Assembly (NCBI RefSeq): GCF_021044625.1
Contig: NZ_CP087999.1
Span: forward strand, 2,615,001 to 2,679,000
From: Geomonas sp. RF6
Lineage (GTDB): Bacteria; Desulfobacterota; Desulfuromonadia; Geobacterales; Geobacteraceae
Reading direction: 5' to 3'
DNA: 64,000 nt
The position numbers and the translations under genes are program-made. Within the stretch, counting starts at the first letter, position 1. Every line of letters starts with the position of its first letter. Under the pieces are notes generated by a model that did no database searches, had not been told where the DNA came from, and was given only the letters and a program-made list of their open reading frames with translations. Positions 12,151 through 22,792 of the stretch are shown in pieces.

Positions 12151-12687
12151 ATGAAAAGATCAGTCGCTACCATGATCGTTGCTGCAGGGTTTTCTTCCAT
12201 GATCGCGCTCGGAGGAGTTGCCTCGGCCAATGAGCCGGCTGCACGACCCGCGCACGGGCCGGAAGAAGGGGGACGCTTTGGTGACTGCCGCTTCGAGAAA
12301 GGAAAGGGGGGAGAGCATTTCCTGAAGCGCCTCACAAAGGAGCTGAACCTCAACGAGAAGCAAGCCGCACAGGTGAAGGGAGCGTTCGAGAAGAAACATG
12401 CGACCATGAAGCCGCTCCTGGACAACCTGCGAAACGAGAGGCAGCAGCTTCGTACCCTTATCCACTCGGGGAATGCCGACGAGAAGGCCATCCGCGCCCA
12501 GAGCGCGAGGGTTGCGGCGGTAGAGGCGGACCTTGCCGTCCTGAAGGGGCAGGGGGCGAAAGAGCTGATGTCCATCCTCACGCCCGAGCAGCAGAAGAAG
12601 TTCAAAACGCTGCAGGGCGAGTGGGAGCAGAAGATGAAAAACCGTCATCACGAGGGGCCGCGCCACGGCGGGCATGAAGGATTCTAA
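12151..12687 (+). CDS. Spy/CpxP-like periplasmic protein (LTXXQ motif)
   Basis: 178 residues with a Sec signal peptide of about 26 residues (MKRSVATMIVAAGFSSMIAL then ASANE). The mature part is helical and charged, with ELNLNEKQAAQV and a second motif ILTPEQQKKF, the paired LTxxQ-type repeats of Spy/CpxP/CnrX relatives. These proteins act as periplasmic chaperones or metal/stress sensors. The His-rich tail (HHEGPRHGGH) suggests metal binding, which is inference. A GGAG ribosome site precedes the ATG. The next small secreted gene follows closely and may be cotranscribed. Confidence 0.8.
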   Translation: MKRSVATMIVAAGFSSMIALGGVASANEPAARPAHGPEEGGRFGDCRFEKGKGGEHFLKRLTKELNLNEKQAAQVKGAFEKKHATMKPLLDNLRNERQQLRTLIHSGNADEKAIRAQSARVAAVEADLAVLKGQGAKELMSILTPEQQKKFKTLQGEWEQKMKNRHHEGPRHGGHEGF

Positions 12688-12746
12688 AAGAGGGACCGCG
12701 CGACATGCCGGGATGGCCTGATGCGCAGGGGGAAACGGAGAAAGTC

Positions 12747-13220
12747 ATGAAAAAGGTAGCTGTAGCACTCTTTGCAGTCGTGCTTGCCCATTCCGCGGCG
12801 GCTCATGCAGGTATGAACGTGAGCGTAGGTTTCTACGCTCCCCCTCCGGTGGTGGTGGCTCCGCCGCCGGCCGTGGTATATGAAGCTCCGCCTCCACCCC
12901 CTGTGCCGCGGGCCGCCCCGCGTTTTGTCTACTCGCCGGACCTCGGCTTTTACGTCTCCGACAACCCGTATGACATCGCGTACATAGGGCAGAGTTACTA
13001 CCTGTACCGCGGGGGCTACTGGTATGCCGCCCCCACCTGCAACGGACCGTGGATGGCGGCACGTGGCCGCGCCCTCCCGCCGGAGCTGCGTCGCTTCTCG
13101 TACCGGGAGATAAGCTACTACCGCGACAGGGAGTGCCATCATCGCGACGATCGGCGCGAGTACCGCGGCAGGTGGTACGGCGACCATGAAAGGTGGGAGC
13201 ACCGCCGGGACCGCTGGTAG
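12747..13220 (+). CDS. Small secreted protein of unknown function, Pro-rich N-terminus
   Basis: 157 residues from the ATG at 12747, chosen for its GGAG site and because it begins a clear signal peptide (MKKVAVALFAVVLAHSAAA). The mature N-terminus is a Pro/Val-rich linker (APPPVVVAPPPAVVYEAPP). A Tyr/Trp-rich region (YYLYRGGYWYAAPTCNG) follows, and then an Arg/His/Tyr-rich tail. I do not recognise a named family. The shape fits small envelope proteins with a YxYxxGxWY-like core. It lies 59 nt after the Spy-like gene, and a strong terminator closes the pair. Confidence 0.75.
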   Translation: MKKVAVALFAVVLAHSAAAHAGMNVSVGFYAPPPVVVAPPPAVVYEAPPPPPVPRAAPRFVYSPDLGFYVSDNPYDIAYIGQSYYLYRGGYWYAAPTCNGPWMAARGRALPPELRRFSYREISYYRDRECHHRDDRREYRGRWYGDHERWEHRRDRW

Positions 13221-13242
13221 GAGTTTCCGGGGAAGAACGAAA

Positions 13243-13280
13243 AAAAGCCCTGTCACCGTGAGGTGACAGGGCTTTTCTTT
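13243..13280. terminator. Bidirectional terminator
   Basis: AAAAGCCCTGTCACC pairs with GGTGACAGGGCTTTT around a 4-nt loop, with T-runs on both strands. It ends the plus-strand secreted gene and the minus-strand tRNA transcript. Confidence 0.92.
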
Positions 13281-13281
13281 A

Positions 13282-13359
13282 TGGCGTCCCCAGCCGGATT
13301 TGAACCGGCGTCGCCGCCGTGAAAGGGCGGTGTCCTGGGCCGGGCTAGACGATGGGGAC
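13282..13359 (-). tRNA. tRNA-Glu (UUC), copy 1
   Basis: Read on the minus strand: acceptor GUCCCC pairs with GGGGAC, and the anticodon arm is CCGCC-CUUUCAC-GGCGG with anticodon UUC. The CCA end is encoded. It is identical to the copy at 13556-13633 and lies directly before the bidirectional terminator. Confidence 0.97.
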
Positions 13360-13390
13360 TAAAACGGCCAAATATGCTGAAGAAAAAAAG

Positions 13391-13430
13391 AGGGGGACAG
13401 GCACCTTGTGAAGAGGGTGCCTGTCCCCCT
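13391..13430. repeat. Inverted repeat, GGGACAGGC family, copy 1
   Basis: AGGGGGACAGGCACC and its exact reverse complement are separated by a short loop. It sits between the two tRNA pairs and is preceded by an A-rich run. Related copies lie at 47003-47034 and 53841-53890. Confidence 0.9.
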
Positions 13431-13435
13431 GAGGA

Positions 13436-13511
13436 TGGTGAGCCGCGTTGGGGTCGAACCAACGACCACCTGATTAAAAGTCAGGTGCTCTACCGACTGA
13501 GCTAGCGGCTC
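13436..13511 (-). tRNA. tRNA-Lys (UUU), copy 1
   Basis: Minus-strand cloverleaf starting GAGCCGCUAGCUCAG and ending GCGGCUCACCA. The anticodon loop is CUUUUAA with anticodon UUU. It is identical to the copy at 13639-13714. Confidence 0.97.
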
Positions 13512-13523
13512 TTAAATTGTCAT

Positions 13524-13549
13524 CAAAAAGGCCCGTGATGCGGGCCTTT
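13524..13549 (-). terminator. Terminator-like hairpin between the two tRNA pairs
   Basis: On the minus strand AAAGGCCCG pairs with CGGGCCTTT, followed by more T. It lies directly after tRNA-Glu copy 2, so part of the transcription may stop here and part may read into the second Lys-Glu pair. Confidence 0.75.
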
Positions 13550-13555
13550 CCAATA

Positions 13556-13633
13556 TGGCGTCCCCAGCCGGATTTGAACCGGCGTCGCCGCCGTGAAAGG
13601 GCGGTGTCCTGGGCCGGGCTAGACGATGGGGAC
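13556..13633 (-). tRNA. tRNA-Glu (UUC), copy 2
   Basis: Same sequence as copy 1 at 13282-13359, anticodon UUC, CCA encoded. It is separated from tRNA-Lys copy 2 by only 5 nt. Confidence 0.97.
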
Positions 13634-13638
13634 TAAAA

Positions 13639-13714
13639 TGGTGAGCCGCGTTGGGGTCGAACCAACGACCACCTGATTAAAAGTCAGGTGCTCTACCGAC
13701 TGAGCTAGCGGCTC
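13639..13714 (-). tRNA. tRNA-Lys (UUU), copy 2
   Basis: Same sequence as copy 1, anticodon UUU. First gene of the tRNA transcript, about 28 nt downstream of a near-consensus promoter. Confidence 0.97.
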
Positions 13715-13741
13715 ATTAATACTGCCAGTCAAGAGACCCAC

Positions 13742-13770
13742 TTTATAGCAAATGGATCTCTGGAGGTCAA
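13742..13770 (-). promoter_or_regulatory. Sigma-70-type promoter of the tRNA cluster
   Basis: On the minus strand TTGACC (13765-13770) and TATAAA (13742-13747) are separated by exactly 17 nt. The position just before tRNA-Lys copy 2 means the tRNAs need not depend on purA transcription. Confidence 0.8.
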
Positions 13771-13890
13771 CACTTTTTTCAGGGTCGCCGACAAAAATTA
13801 AAGACTCTGCCGACGCTGCATATCCGCCAAAATCTGCGCGACATTCCAGATTTTACCAGATGTTACCCCGGTGTCTGCCCCTGCCGATCT

Positions 13891-16502
<2,612 letters not shown>

Positions 16503-16686
16503 GGCTTTTCCATGGTAAGAGAGAGTTCTGTGAGGGCCCGAGGGCGGGCGGCATGCAAGCCTGAAATCCTAGCAGTACCCACCGGTGATGTCAACGATTA
16601 AACCCGCTCTGGGAAAGGTGTTGCGCAGAGAAGTGGGGAGGGTGTGGTGATTTCGGGGCGGGCTCCGGCCGGCAGGGGTGGGCCAT

Positions 16687-16800
16687 GTAGGCCGGAATAA
16701 GCGAAGCGTTTCCGGCGGCTGCGGGTGCGGTGTCAAGGTAACCGTCGCGGCGGACGTGAAGGTGGACTGCCGGGAACGCCTTCGGCTTATCCCGGCCTAC
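16687..16800. repeat. Two facing copies of the GCCGGG/CCCGGC REP-like element
   Basis: Copy one (16687-16719) reads GTAGGCCGGAATAAGCG and onward. Copy two (16768-16800) is the same element in the opposite orientation and ends in TTATCCCGGCCTAC. Each can fold with GCCGGG against CCCGGC and an inner GCC/GGC stem. The rest of the 16503-16833 gap holds no gene that I can support. Confidence 0.8.
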
Positions 16801-16833
16801 TTTTCGGCGCCTCTTCGCAAAAGGGGAATACGC

Positions 16834-16865
16834 AAAAAGGGCGCCCCCCTCAAGGAGCGCCCCCT
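16834..16865 (-). terminator. Terminator of the FG-GAP-like gene
   Basis: On the minus strand GGGCGC pairs with GCGCCC, extended by a G/C-rich stem, and is followed by CTTTTT. It begins about 27 nt after the stop codon at 16892. Confidence 0.8.
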
Positions 16866-16891
16866 CTTTTTGCCGCGCGTCAAATGAACCT

Positions 16892-18388
16892 CTAGTTCAC
16901 CTGTTTTACTGTCACCGTGGAGGCGCCCTTGTTGATGATTCCTTCCTTTTTCACAACTTCAAGAAGGAGAAGCTCGCCGCGGGCTTCATCGAATCGGAAG
17001 TCCGGGAGGTAGGTGTCGACCGGACGTGTGTGCCAGCGCTCTTCCATGCTTGCTCCGTTCCAGGCGAAGGAGTAGATGGAGTGCTTGGAGTAGGCGCGGT
17101 TGTTGCCGACCACGAAGGTCCCGGTATTCTGTGCCACCACTATTTCGCCGGTTTTGCTCACCTCCATGCGCGGCTGCAGGAAGACCTTTCTCACTGCGCT
17201 GCCGGTGATCGGCTGGTTCTGCTGGTCGTCCCTGCTGATGTACACATCGACCCCGCCGTACTTGTCGTTGCTGCGCCAGAGCTCGCTTCCGTCTGCGGAG
17301 TAGACGACAAGGATCCCGTCCTCGTTGAGGATGACGGTGTAGCACGTCCCGTTGATGTCGGTGAAGCTGGTGAAGTTGTAGATGTTGCCGTTGTCGGGGA
17401 GGGTCACCGGATTCTTCAGCTCGATCTTGCTGCCGGTCCTTTTTACTTCGAAGACAGGGCCATAGAAGTCCGTGGTACGCCCCATCTGCTGTGCGAAGAT
17501 CTTGCCGCCCTGCCCCGGACCGGAGAGTGAGCGGAAGAAGTAGGGGAGGTTTTCAACGACCTTCGTCAGTTTCCCCTCCTTGATCGTCCAGACCTGCGAT
17601 GCCAGCTCCCCTGACTGCAGCACCGTGACATACGCCTCAGGGGTGCCGTCGCCATCGAGATCGGCGCTGTCGAGAGCGATGATCTTATTCCCGGTCGACA
17701 GTGTTGCCTCCGCGACTTTCTCTACCTTCTTCCCGACGCGGTAATAGTAGAGGCTCTCCTGGCGGGCGAGGTAAACCTCGCGATTCCCCTCCGGGAGGTT
17801 CCTGATCGGAGCCATGGCAATGAACACGCCTTCGATGCGCTGATGCTGGGTGAGGGGCTTCGCTGAGCGCAGGACCTGCCCTTGCTCGACAGGGGCGGGA
17901 CGCACCACTGCGCCCTGTTCGACGGGGACGGGTCGCACAACCGGTGCGGGTGCGGCAACCGCCGCCGGCTCCGGCAGAGGAGCGGCCGCAGGACGGCGAG
18001 CGAGTGCGGTGCTCATCTGGGAGGAGAGCTTTTCAGCCAACTTGTTCAGCGCAGGGAGTATTCCTTCCTGTCCTTCACCCTGCTCGTAGGCACGGGTCAC
18101 TACGGTGCCGGCCGGCTCCATCGCCGCCACATCGATGCTGAAGCTCTTGCCGAACTGGGTGAGGCTTCCTTTCACCAGGAGCTGCGCCCCTGCCGGGCTC
18201 TGCTGTACCTGGAGATCCTTCCCGCTGAGACGGCTGGCGAGGAGATTTTGCAGGGCGCCGGCGAGGGAGGGATCACCCCCTCCGGCAACCGAGAAGGGCT
18301 CCACAAATACCTTTGCCCCCTCTGCTGCCGCAAACCCCGGCACAAGCAGAGAAAAGGCAACAACCACGGCCAAAAAAAAGTGTTTCAT
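16892..18388 (-). CDS. Secreted FG-GAP/VCBS-like protein with a TolB-like N-terminus
   Basis: 498 residues from the ATG at 18388 (GAGG 7 nt upstream), which opens a signal peptide (MKHFFLAVVVAFSLL then AAAEGAK). Residues 25-125 resemble the domain of CsgG/TolB-N-type envelope proteins (VFVEPFSVAGGG, then LLASRLSGKDLQVQQ). A Pro/Ala/Val-rich linker follows. The C-terminal half has beta-propeller-like repeats with a calcium-type loop, DSADLDGDGTPEAYV. Such proteins are exported and often envelope-associated. The specific role is unknown. A small secreted gene lies upstream behind a terminator. Confidence 0.7.
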   Translation of the reverse strand: MKHFFLAVVVAFSLLVPGFAAAEGAKVFVEPFSVAGGGDPSLAGALQNLLASRLSGKDLQVQQSPAGAQLLVKGSLTQFGKSFSIDVAAMEPAGTVVTRAYEQGEGQEGILPALNKLAEKLSSQMSTALARRPAAAPLPEPAAVAAPAPVVRPVPVEQGAVVRPAPVEQGQVLRSAKPLTQHQRIEGVFIAMAPIRNLPEGNREVYLARQESLYYYRVGKKVEKVAEATLSTGNKIIALDSADLDGDGTPEAYVTVLQSGELASQVWTIKEGKLTKVVENLPYFFRSLSGPGQGGKIFAQQMGRTTDFYGPVFEVKRTGSKIELKNPVTLPDNGNIYNFTSFTDINGTCYTVILNEDGILVVYSADGSELWRSNDKYGGVDVYISRDDQQNQPITGSAVRKVFLQPRMEVSKTGEIVVAQNTGTFVVGNNRAYSKHSIYSFAWNGASMEERWHTRPVDTYLPDFRFDEARGELLLLEVVKKEGIINKGASTVTVKQVN

Positions 18389-18446
18389 TGCGTACCTCAA
18401 AGCCTTCCTGGAAATCGCCTGCGTGCTGCCTCGGCGGAATTACAAA

Positions 18447-18480
18447 CAAAAAAGGGGGCGAGCCGTTTCGACTCGCCCCC
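18447..18480 (-). terminator. Terminator between the small periplasmic gene and the FG-GAP-like gene
   Basis: On the minus strand GGGGGCGAG pairs with CTCGCCCCC, followed by TTTTTT. It ends the 18507-18776 gene, so the FG-GAP-like gene has its own promoter or depends on readthrough. Confidence 0.92.
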
Positions 18481-18506
18481 CTCATTCTGCAACGGTAGTA
18501 CCGGGT

Positions 18507-18776
18507 TTACGGCTGGAGGAGGTCGTCCAGCATCATGTTCGTCTCGTCCAGCTTCGCCTGCAGTTTCTTCAGCTCCTCCGGAGTGTACACCTTGGTACCT
18601 TTGGAAATTTCTTTGTTCAACTTCCGGATCTTTTGCTGAATCGTGTCTACCTGGTTCGCGCATTTCTTCGATGTAAGCAGGCATTCGTCTTTTTGCTGTG
18701 CCGTCTCTTGGGCAAGAACCGGAACCGCTGCTGTCATCATGATTGCGGAGAAAATCAGTACGACGAGCCTCTTCAT
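18507..18776 (-). CDS. Small periplasmic coiled-coil protein of unknown function
   Basis: 89 residues with a Sec signal (MKRLVVLIFSAIMMTAAVPV then LAQET). The mature 65 residues are helical with heptad-like Leu/Ile spacing (VDTIQQKIRKLNKEI, LKKLQAKLDETNMMLDDLL) and two Cys (ECLLTSKKC) that could form a disulfide. I know no named family. The ribosome site AGGAGGTG lies close to the ATG. A perfect 11-bp inverted repeat (18789-18815) sits directly upstream, so this gene is probably controlled by a dimeric repressor or activator. Confidence 0.75.
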   Translation of the reverse strand: MKRLVVLIFSAIMMTAAVPVLAQETAQQKDECLLTSKKCANQVDTIQQKIRKLNKEISKGTKVYTPEELKKLQAKLDETNMMLDDLLQP

Positions 18777-18788
18777 GGTGCACCTCCT

Positions 18789-18815
18789 GTAGTTAGTAAA
18801 TCCATTACTAACTAC
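18789..18815. promoter_or_regulatory. Operator-like perfect inverted repeat
   Basis: GTAGTTAGTAA and TTACTAACTAC flank a 5-bp centre. The 27-bp palindrome ends just before the ribosome site of the 18507-18776 gene. Its length and symmetry fit a TetR-type or similar dimer, which is inference. It has no T-run and is too A/T-rich to be a terminator. Confidence 0.7.
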
Positions 18816-18822
18816 TTTAGCA

Positions 18823-18861
18823 TATCACGAACGCCCTGCCCTTGTCAGAGCGCTCGTGATA
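18823..18861 (-). other. Stem-loop after the porin gene
   Basis: TATCACGAACGC and GCGCTCGTGATA pair with one mismatch around a 15-nt loop, just downstream of the porin stop. It lacks a T-run. It could stabilise the porin mRNA 3' end or be a weak terminator. Confidence 0.5.
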
Positions 18862-18871
18862 CTGGAGGTTC

Positions 18872-20290
18872 CTAGAAAACGTAGTTGAACTGTACTGCGG
18901 TCAGGTACGGATCGTCGGCGTAGGCAGTGAAGTTGGAGGCGCCGGTGCCGGAGAGTCGCTTCGCGTCCGTCGGGCTGTTGACGGCATCGCCGAGGAAGAG
19001 GTAGGCGCCGATCAGGCTGACGCTGAGGCTGTCATAGACCTTGTAACCGATCTGGATGTTCGCCTCGGTGCCGAGGTAGTCGTCCTGCTCCACGCCGCCA
19101 GTCTTGCCGGGGTTGGGGACGAAGCCTGCGCCGGCGTTGGCGTTGGCGAAGAATTTCCCTGCAGCGTACTCATACCCGCCGAAGAAGCCCATGAAGCCGC
19201 GGCCACCCTTGTTCAGGAAGTTGCCGCCGAGCCCTTCGCTGGAGTTGATGCTCTGCGGGGAGCGGATCATCAGCCACATGTTCGCCGGTGCGAAGTAGGT
19301 GGTGTTGGCGGAGAGGGACTGCCAGCCGCTCTGCTCGTTGTCGCCGGTAGTGGCATCCTTGTCGCCGGAGAGGTAGAGGAACGCGAGGTTCGCGTTGCCC
19401 GGACCGACCTTCACCTTGCCGGTAGCACCGGCGCCGAATGCGCTGATGTTGCGGCCTGGAGTCTGCTCGCCGACCTGGTACGCACCGAAGACGTTCACTG
19501 CTGCCGGACCGAACTTGGCCGACGCGTTGGCGCCGATCATGTGCAGCTCGCGGAAGTTGACGGCTGCGGAGGCGGTTGCCGAGTCGAAGGTCGTGCCTGT
19601 GAATGCGTCGTTGTACACGCCGTAGTAGGACGCGCCGACGGTCAGGTCCTTGTTGACGGCAAATTTGCCGTCCACGACGACGATGTCGGTGGTCTTCTTG
19701 CCAACCACGCCGGCGGACTGGCCACCGAACGCGCTGCCGCCGTTCAGGGAGGTGTCGTTGACGCGGAACCAGCCGAAGGTCGGGGTGAATGCCCCAAACT
19801 TCCTGCTGACCTGGATACCAGCGCCGTCGAAGAGGGCGAAGGTGGAGCCGTAGGCGTCAGCCCACGGCTGCACACCGACCTTGAAGTTCGTGCCGGAGAA
19901 CGGCTCGTTGAAATCGAGGAAGACGTTTTTGGTCTCGAGGGAGACGGAGTCGGCATCGAGCTGGCCGGCATCGCCAGACCCGGCGTACTTGCCGGAGGTG
20001 CCGTAGCTCGCGCCACCGAAGCGGCTGTCGAGCTCGAAGTGGGTGATCAATTTAAGGTTGTCGTTGGCTTTGGCAATATACTGGATACGGGCACGCTGCT
20101 CTGCGAAGGCGTTGGTGTGGGCACCCGGAGCCAGGGTGATGGCGGAAGTGCCGTTGTATGCGTTGGACATGAAGCCGAAGGCGCGGTACATACCGTGGAA
20201 CTCGTTTTCCAGCGCCATGGCGGGCACTGCGGTTGCGGCACTCAGCGCGCCTACTGCGGCGATCGCGAGTATCTGCTTTTTAAAGCTCAT
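18872..20290 (-). CDS. Outer-membrane porin
   Basis: 472 residues from the ATG at 20290, with AGGAGG upstream and a signal peptide (MSFKKQILAIAAVGALSAAT then VPAMALEN). The mature chain alternates polar and aromatic residues across many beta strands and ends in Phe (VQFNYVF), the C-terminal signature recognised by the BAM complex. This supports a beta-barrel, roughly of the alginate-export/phosphate-porin size class. The substrate is unknown. A good promoter lies 80-110 nt upstream, and the gene appears monocistronic. Porins of this kind are usually abundant in Geobacter outer membranes. Confidence 0.82.
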   Translation of the reverse strand: MSFKKQILAIAAVGALSAATAVPAMALENEFHGMYRAFGFMSNAYNGTSAITLAPGAHTNAFAEQRARIQYIAKANDNLKLITHFELDSRFGGASYGTSGKYAGSGDAGQLDADSVSLETKNVFLDFNEPFSGTNFKVGVQPWADAYGSTFALFDGAGIQVSRKFGAFTPTFGWFRVNDTSLNGGSAFGGQSAGVVGKKTTDIVVVDGKFAVNKDLTVGASYYGVYNDAFTGTTFDSATASAAVNFRELHMIGANASAKFGPAAVNVFGAYQVGEQTPGRNISAFGAGATGKVKVGPGNANLAFLYLSGDKDATTGDNEQSGWQSLSANTTYFAPANMWLMIRSPQSINSSEGLGGNFLNKGGRGFMGFFGGYEYAAGKFFANANAGAGFVPNPGKTGGVEQDDYLGTEANIQIGYKVYDSLSVSLIGAYLFLGDAVNSPTDAKRLSGTGASNFTAYADDPYLTAVQFNYVF

Positions 20291-20370
20291 TGGTTTCCCT
20301 CCTGTTAATGGTTGTACTACCCGATTCAAAAAAAATGCATGATTGTGTCAGGTGAAAGTTTCGACGAGAA

Positions 20371-20399
20371 ATACTGCATCAGTGACTAATTCTAGTCAA
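20371..20399 (-). promoter_or_regulatory. Promoter of the porin gene with overlapping inverted repeat
   Basis: On the minus strand TTGACT (20394-20399) and CAGTAT (20371-20376) are 17 nt apart. TGACTA and TAGTCA (20383-20398) form an inverted repeat over the -35 and spacer, so a regulator may bind here. The predicted leader is about 75 nt. Confidence 0.6.
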
Positions 20400-20549
20400 G
20401 AAAATTTAACCTTTATGCCCGCTTATCTGCCCCTCGTATACAGTATTTTCCGTCTGCCGGTGAAATAGATCCAGCGACGCGTTATGTAGGCTCGGATATA
20501 AAGCAGGCGTTACTATATGTATTTCCGATGAAAAGTCAATATTAAAAAT

Positions 20550-20969
20550 CTAACTGTGCTTTCCCCCTCCCGGGTACTGGCACAGTTCGGTAAGGACTCC
20601 CCCGGAGCTTTTCGGGTGAATGAAGGCGATCCTGCTGCCGTGAGCGCCCTCGCGGGGGGTCTCGTCGATGAGCCTGGTCCCCGCCGCCTTCAGCTGCGCC
20701 AGCGCCCCTGCCAGATCCGCCACCTCGTACGCCACGTGGTGCATCCCCGGGCCGTTCTTTTCCAGGAACTTGGCGACCGGGCTTTCCGGAGAAGTCGGCT
20801 CCAGGAGCTCGATCCGGGAGCCTCCTATTTCCAGGAAGGCGACCTTCACCTTCTGTGATGCCACCTCCTCGCAACCGGAGCAGGTCATCTGAAGCGCGTC
20901 ACGGTAGAAAGGGAGCGACTCCTCGATGGAGTGGACGGCGACACCGATATGGGCGATCTTGCTGAGCAT
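20550..20969 (-). CDS. mce: Methylmalonyl-CoA epimerase
   Basis: 139 residues, the normal length of this VOC-fold enzyme. Metal ligands are visible: His7 in KIAHIGVAV, the His in GMHHVAYEV and the Glu in LTELCQ. It converts (S)- to (R)-methylmalonyl-CoA for the mutase. It is the last gene of the minus-strand propionyl-CoA set, 109 nt after the mutase gene, so it may be cotranscribed or have its own start. The position and partners make the name secure relative to other VOC proteins. Confidence 0.93.
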   Translation of the reverse strand: MLSKIAHIGVAVHSIEESLPFYRDALQMTCSGCEEVASQKVKVAFLEIGGSRIELLEPTSPESPVAKFLEKNGPGMHHVAYEVADLAGALAQLKAAGTRLIDETPREGAHGSRIAFIHPKSSGGVLTELCQYPGGGKHS

Positions 20970-21078
20970 CTGAACCTCGCGGTCTCTCGCCCCCCCGCCT
21001 CTTGCGGGAGGAGGAATGGCTGCACAGTAGCAGCACGATGTTACGTGCCTGTTACGGGATGGTTACAGGTGACGGAAT

Positions 21079-22734
21079 CTACAGGACGACCGTCTCGCGG
21101 TGCACGCCGAACACCCCACGCAGGACGTCGGAAATTTCCCCGAGGGTGGCGTAGCTCTTTACGGCGTCGAGAATGAAAGGCATCAGGTTTTCCGTTCCTC
21201 TCGCCGCCTCCTCCAGCGCTTTGAGCTTCGTCTCCACCGCGGCGCCGTCGCGGGCCGCGCGCACCCTGGCGAGCCCCGCCTTCTGACTTAGCTCCACCTC
21301 TTCCTTTACCTTCAAAAGCCCCTGCGGCGGAGCCTCCTCCACCGTAAAGCGGTTCACCCCGACGATGATGGCGTCGTTTTTCTCCACCGCGCGCTGGTAG
21401 GCATAGGCCGAATCCTGGATCTCCTTCTGCTGGAATCCCATGGAAATCGCCTCGACGGCGCCCCCGAGAGAGTCGATCTTCTCTATATAGGCCAATGCCT
21501 CCCGCTCGATGCTGTCCGTCAGCTCCTCCACGAAGAAGCTTCCCGCCAGGGGATCGACAGTGTCGGCGACGCCGGACTCGTGCGCGATGACCTGCTGGGT
21601 CCTCAGCGCTATGCGCACCGACTCCTCCGTCGGGAGCGCCAGCGCCTCATCGCGGGAATTGGTGTGCAGCGACTGGGTCCCGCCGAGAACGGCGGCGAGC
21701 GCCTGCAGGGTGACGCGCATGATGTTGTTGTCCGGCTGCTGTGCCGTGAGGGTAGAGCCTGCCGTCTGGGTGTGGAAGCGCAGCATCTGGGAGCGCGGGT
21801 CGCGGGCCTTAAAGCGGTCGCGCATGATGCGGGCCCACATGCGGCGGGCCGCCCGGAATTTGGCCACCTCCTCCAGGAGGTTGTTGTGGGAATTGAAGAA
21901 GAAGGCGAGTCGCGGCGCGAACTCGTCCACGTCGAGCCCCGCCTTGATCGCCGCCTCCACGTAGGCGATGCCGTCGGCGAGGGTGAAGGCGACTTCCTGG
22001 ACGGCGCTGGAGCCGGCCTCGCGGATGTGGTATCCGGAGATGCTGATGGTGTTCCACTTCGGCACCTGGTCCTTGCAGTAGGCGAAGATGTCGGTGATGA
22101 GGCGCATCGACTCGCGCGGCGGGTAGATGTAGGTGCCGCGCGCCATGTACTCCTTCAGGATGTCGTTCTGGATCGTCCCGGAGATGCGGGTGGCGTCGAC
22201 CCCCTGCTTTTCCGCCACCGCGATGTACATGGCGAGGAGAATAGCCGCGGTGGAGTTGATGGTCATGGAGGTGGAGACCTTGTCCAGCGGGATGCCGTCG
22301 AAGAGGGTCTCCATGTCGGCGAGGGTGTCGATGGCTACCCCGACCTTGCCGACCTCGCCGCGGCTCATGGCGGCGTCTGAGTCGTACCCCATCTGGGTGG
22401 GGAGGTCGAAAGCGATGGAAAGCCCGGTCTGCCCCTGGGAGAGGAGGTACTTGTAGCGCTCGTTCGACTCGGCGGCGTTGCCGAAGCCGGCATACTGGCG
22501 CATGGTCCAGAACCTGCCGCGATACATGGTGGGCTGCACGCCACGGGTGAAGGGGAACTCCCCCGGGAAGCCGAGCTTCTCCTGGAAGTCCGGGTAGTCG
22601 TAGTCGGGGGTGGCGCAGCGCTGAACTTCGATCGCGGAGCCGGTGCTGAAGGTCTCCCGTCTCTCCGGTGCCTTCGCAAGGCTCTTCTGGACCGCCCCTT
22701 CCTCCCAGGCGCGTTTCTTATCGCTAATGCTCAT
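21079..22734 (-). CDS. Methylmalonyl-CoA mutase, large (substrate-binding) chain
   Basis: 551 residues from the ATG at 22734 (GGGAG upstream); a longer frame to 22773 has no good ribosome site. It covers the TIM-barrel half only. The cobalamin-binding DxHxxG domain is absent, so a separate B12 subunit must be encoded elsewhere. The active-site Tyr in [11 protein letters not shown] and the Arg in [12 protein letters not shown] are kept, which favours methylmalonyl-CoA over isobutyryl-CoA mutase. It interconverts (R)-methylmalonyl-CoA and succinyl-CoA. The epimerase and both carboxylase subunits lie beside it on the same strand. Confidence 0.92.
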   Translation of the reverse strand: MSISDKKRAWEEGAVQKSLAKAPERRETFSTGSAIEVQRCATPDYDYPDFQEKLGFPGEFPFTRGVQPTMYRGRFWTMRQYAGFGNAAESNERYKYLLSQGQTGLSIAFDLPTQMGYDSDAAMSRGEVGKVGVAIDTLADMETLFDGIPLDKVSTSMTINSTAAILLAMYIAVAEKQGVDATRISGTIQNDILKEYMARGTYIYPPRESMRLITDIFAYCKDQVPKWNTISISGYHIREAGSSAVQEVAFTLADGIAYVEAAIKAGLDVDEFAPRLAFFFNSHNNLLEEVAKFRAARRMWARIMRDRFKARDPRSQMLRFHTQTAGSTLTAQQPDNNIMRVTLQALAAVLGGTQSLHTNSRDEALALPTEESVRIALRTQQVIAHESGVADTVDPLAGSFFVEELTDSIEREALAYIEKIDSLGGAVEAISMGFQQKEIQDSAYAYQRAVEKNDAIIVGVNRFTVEEAPPQGLLKVKEEVELSQKAGLARVRAARDGAAVETKLKALEEAARGTENLMPFILDAVKSYATLGEISDVLRGVFGVHRETVVL

Positions 22735-22792
22735 CGCATATCTCCCTTCATTACCTTCATTGAATTTCATCACGCCACTCAGACAGTGGTGA

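Noticed and set aside
21079-22734. Isobutyryl-CoA mutase
   Set aside because: The Tyr and Arg that select methylmalonyl-CoA are kept, and the epimerase and carboxylase genes are neighbours.
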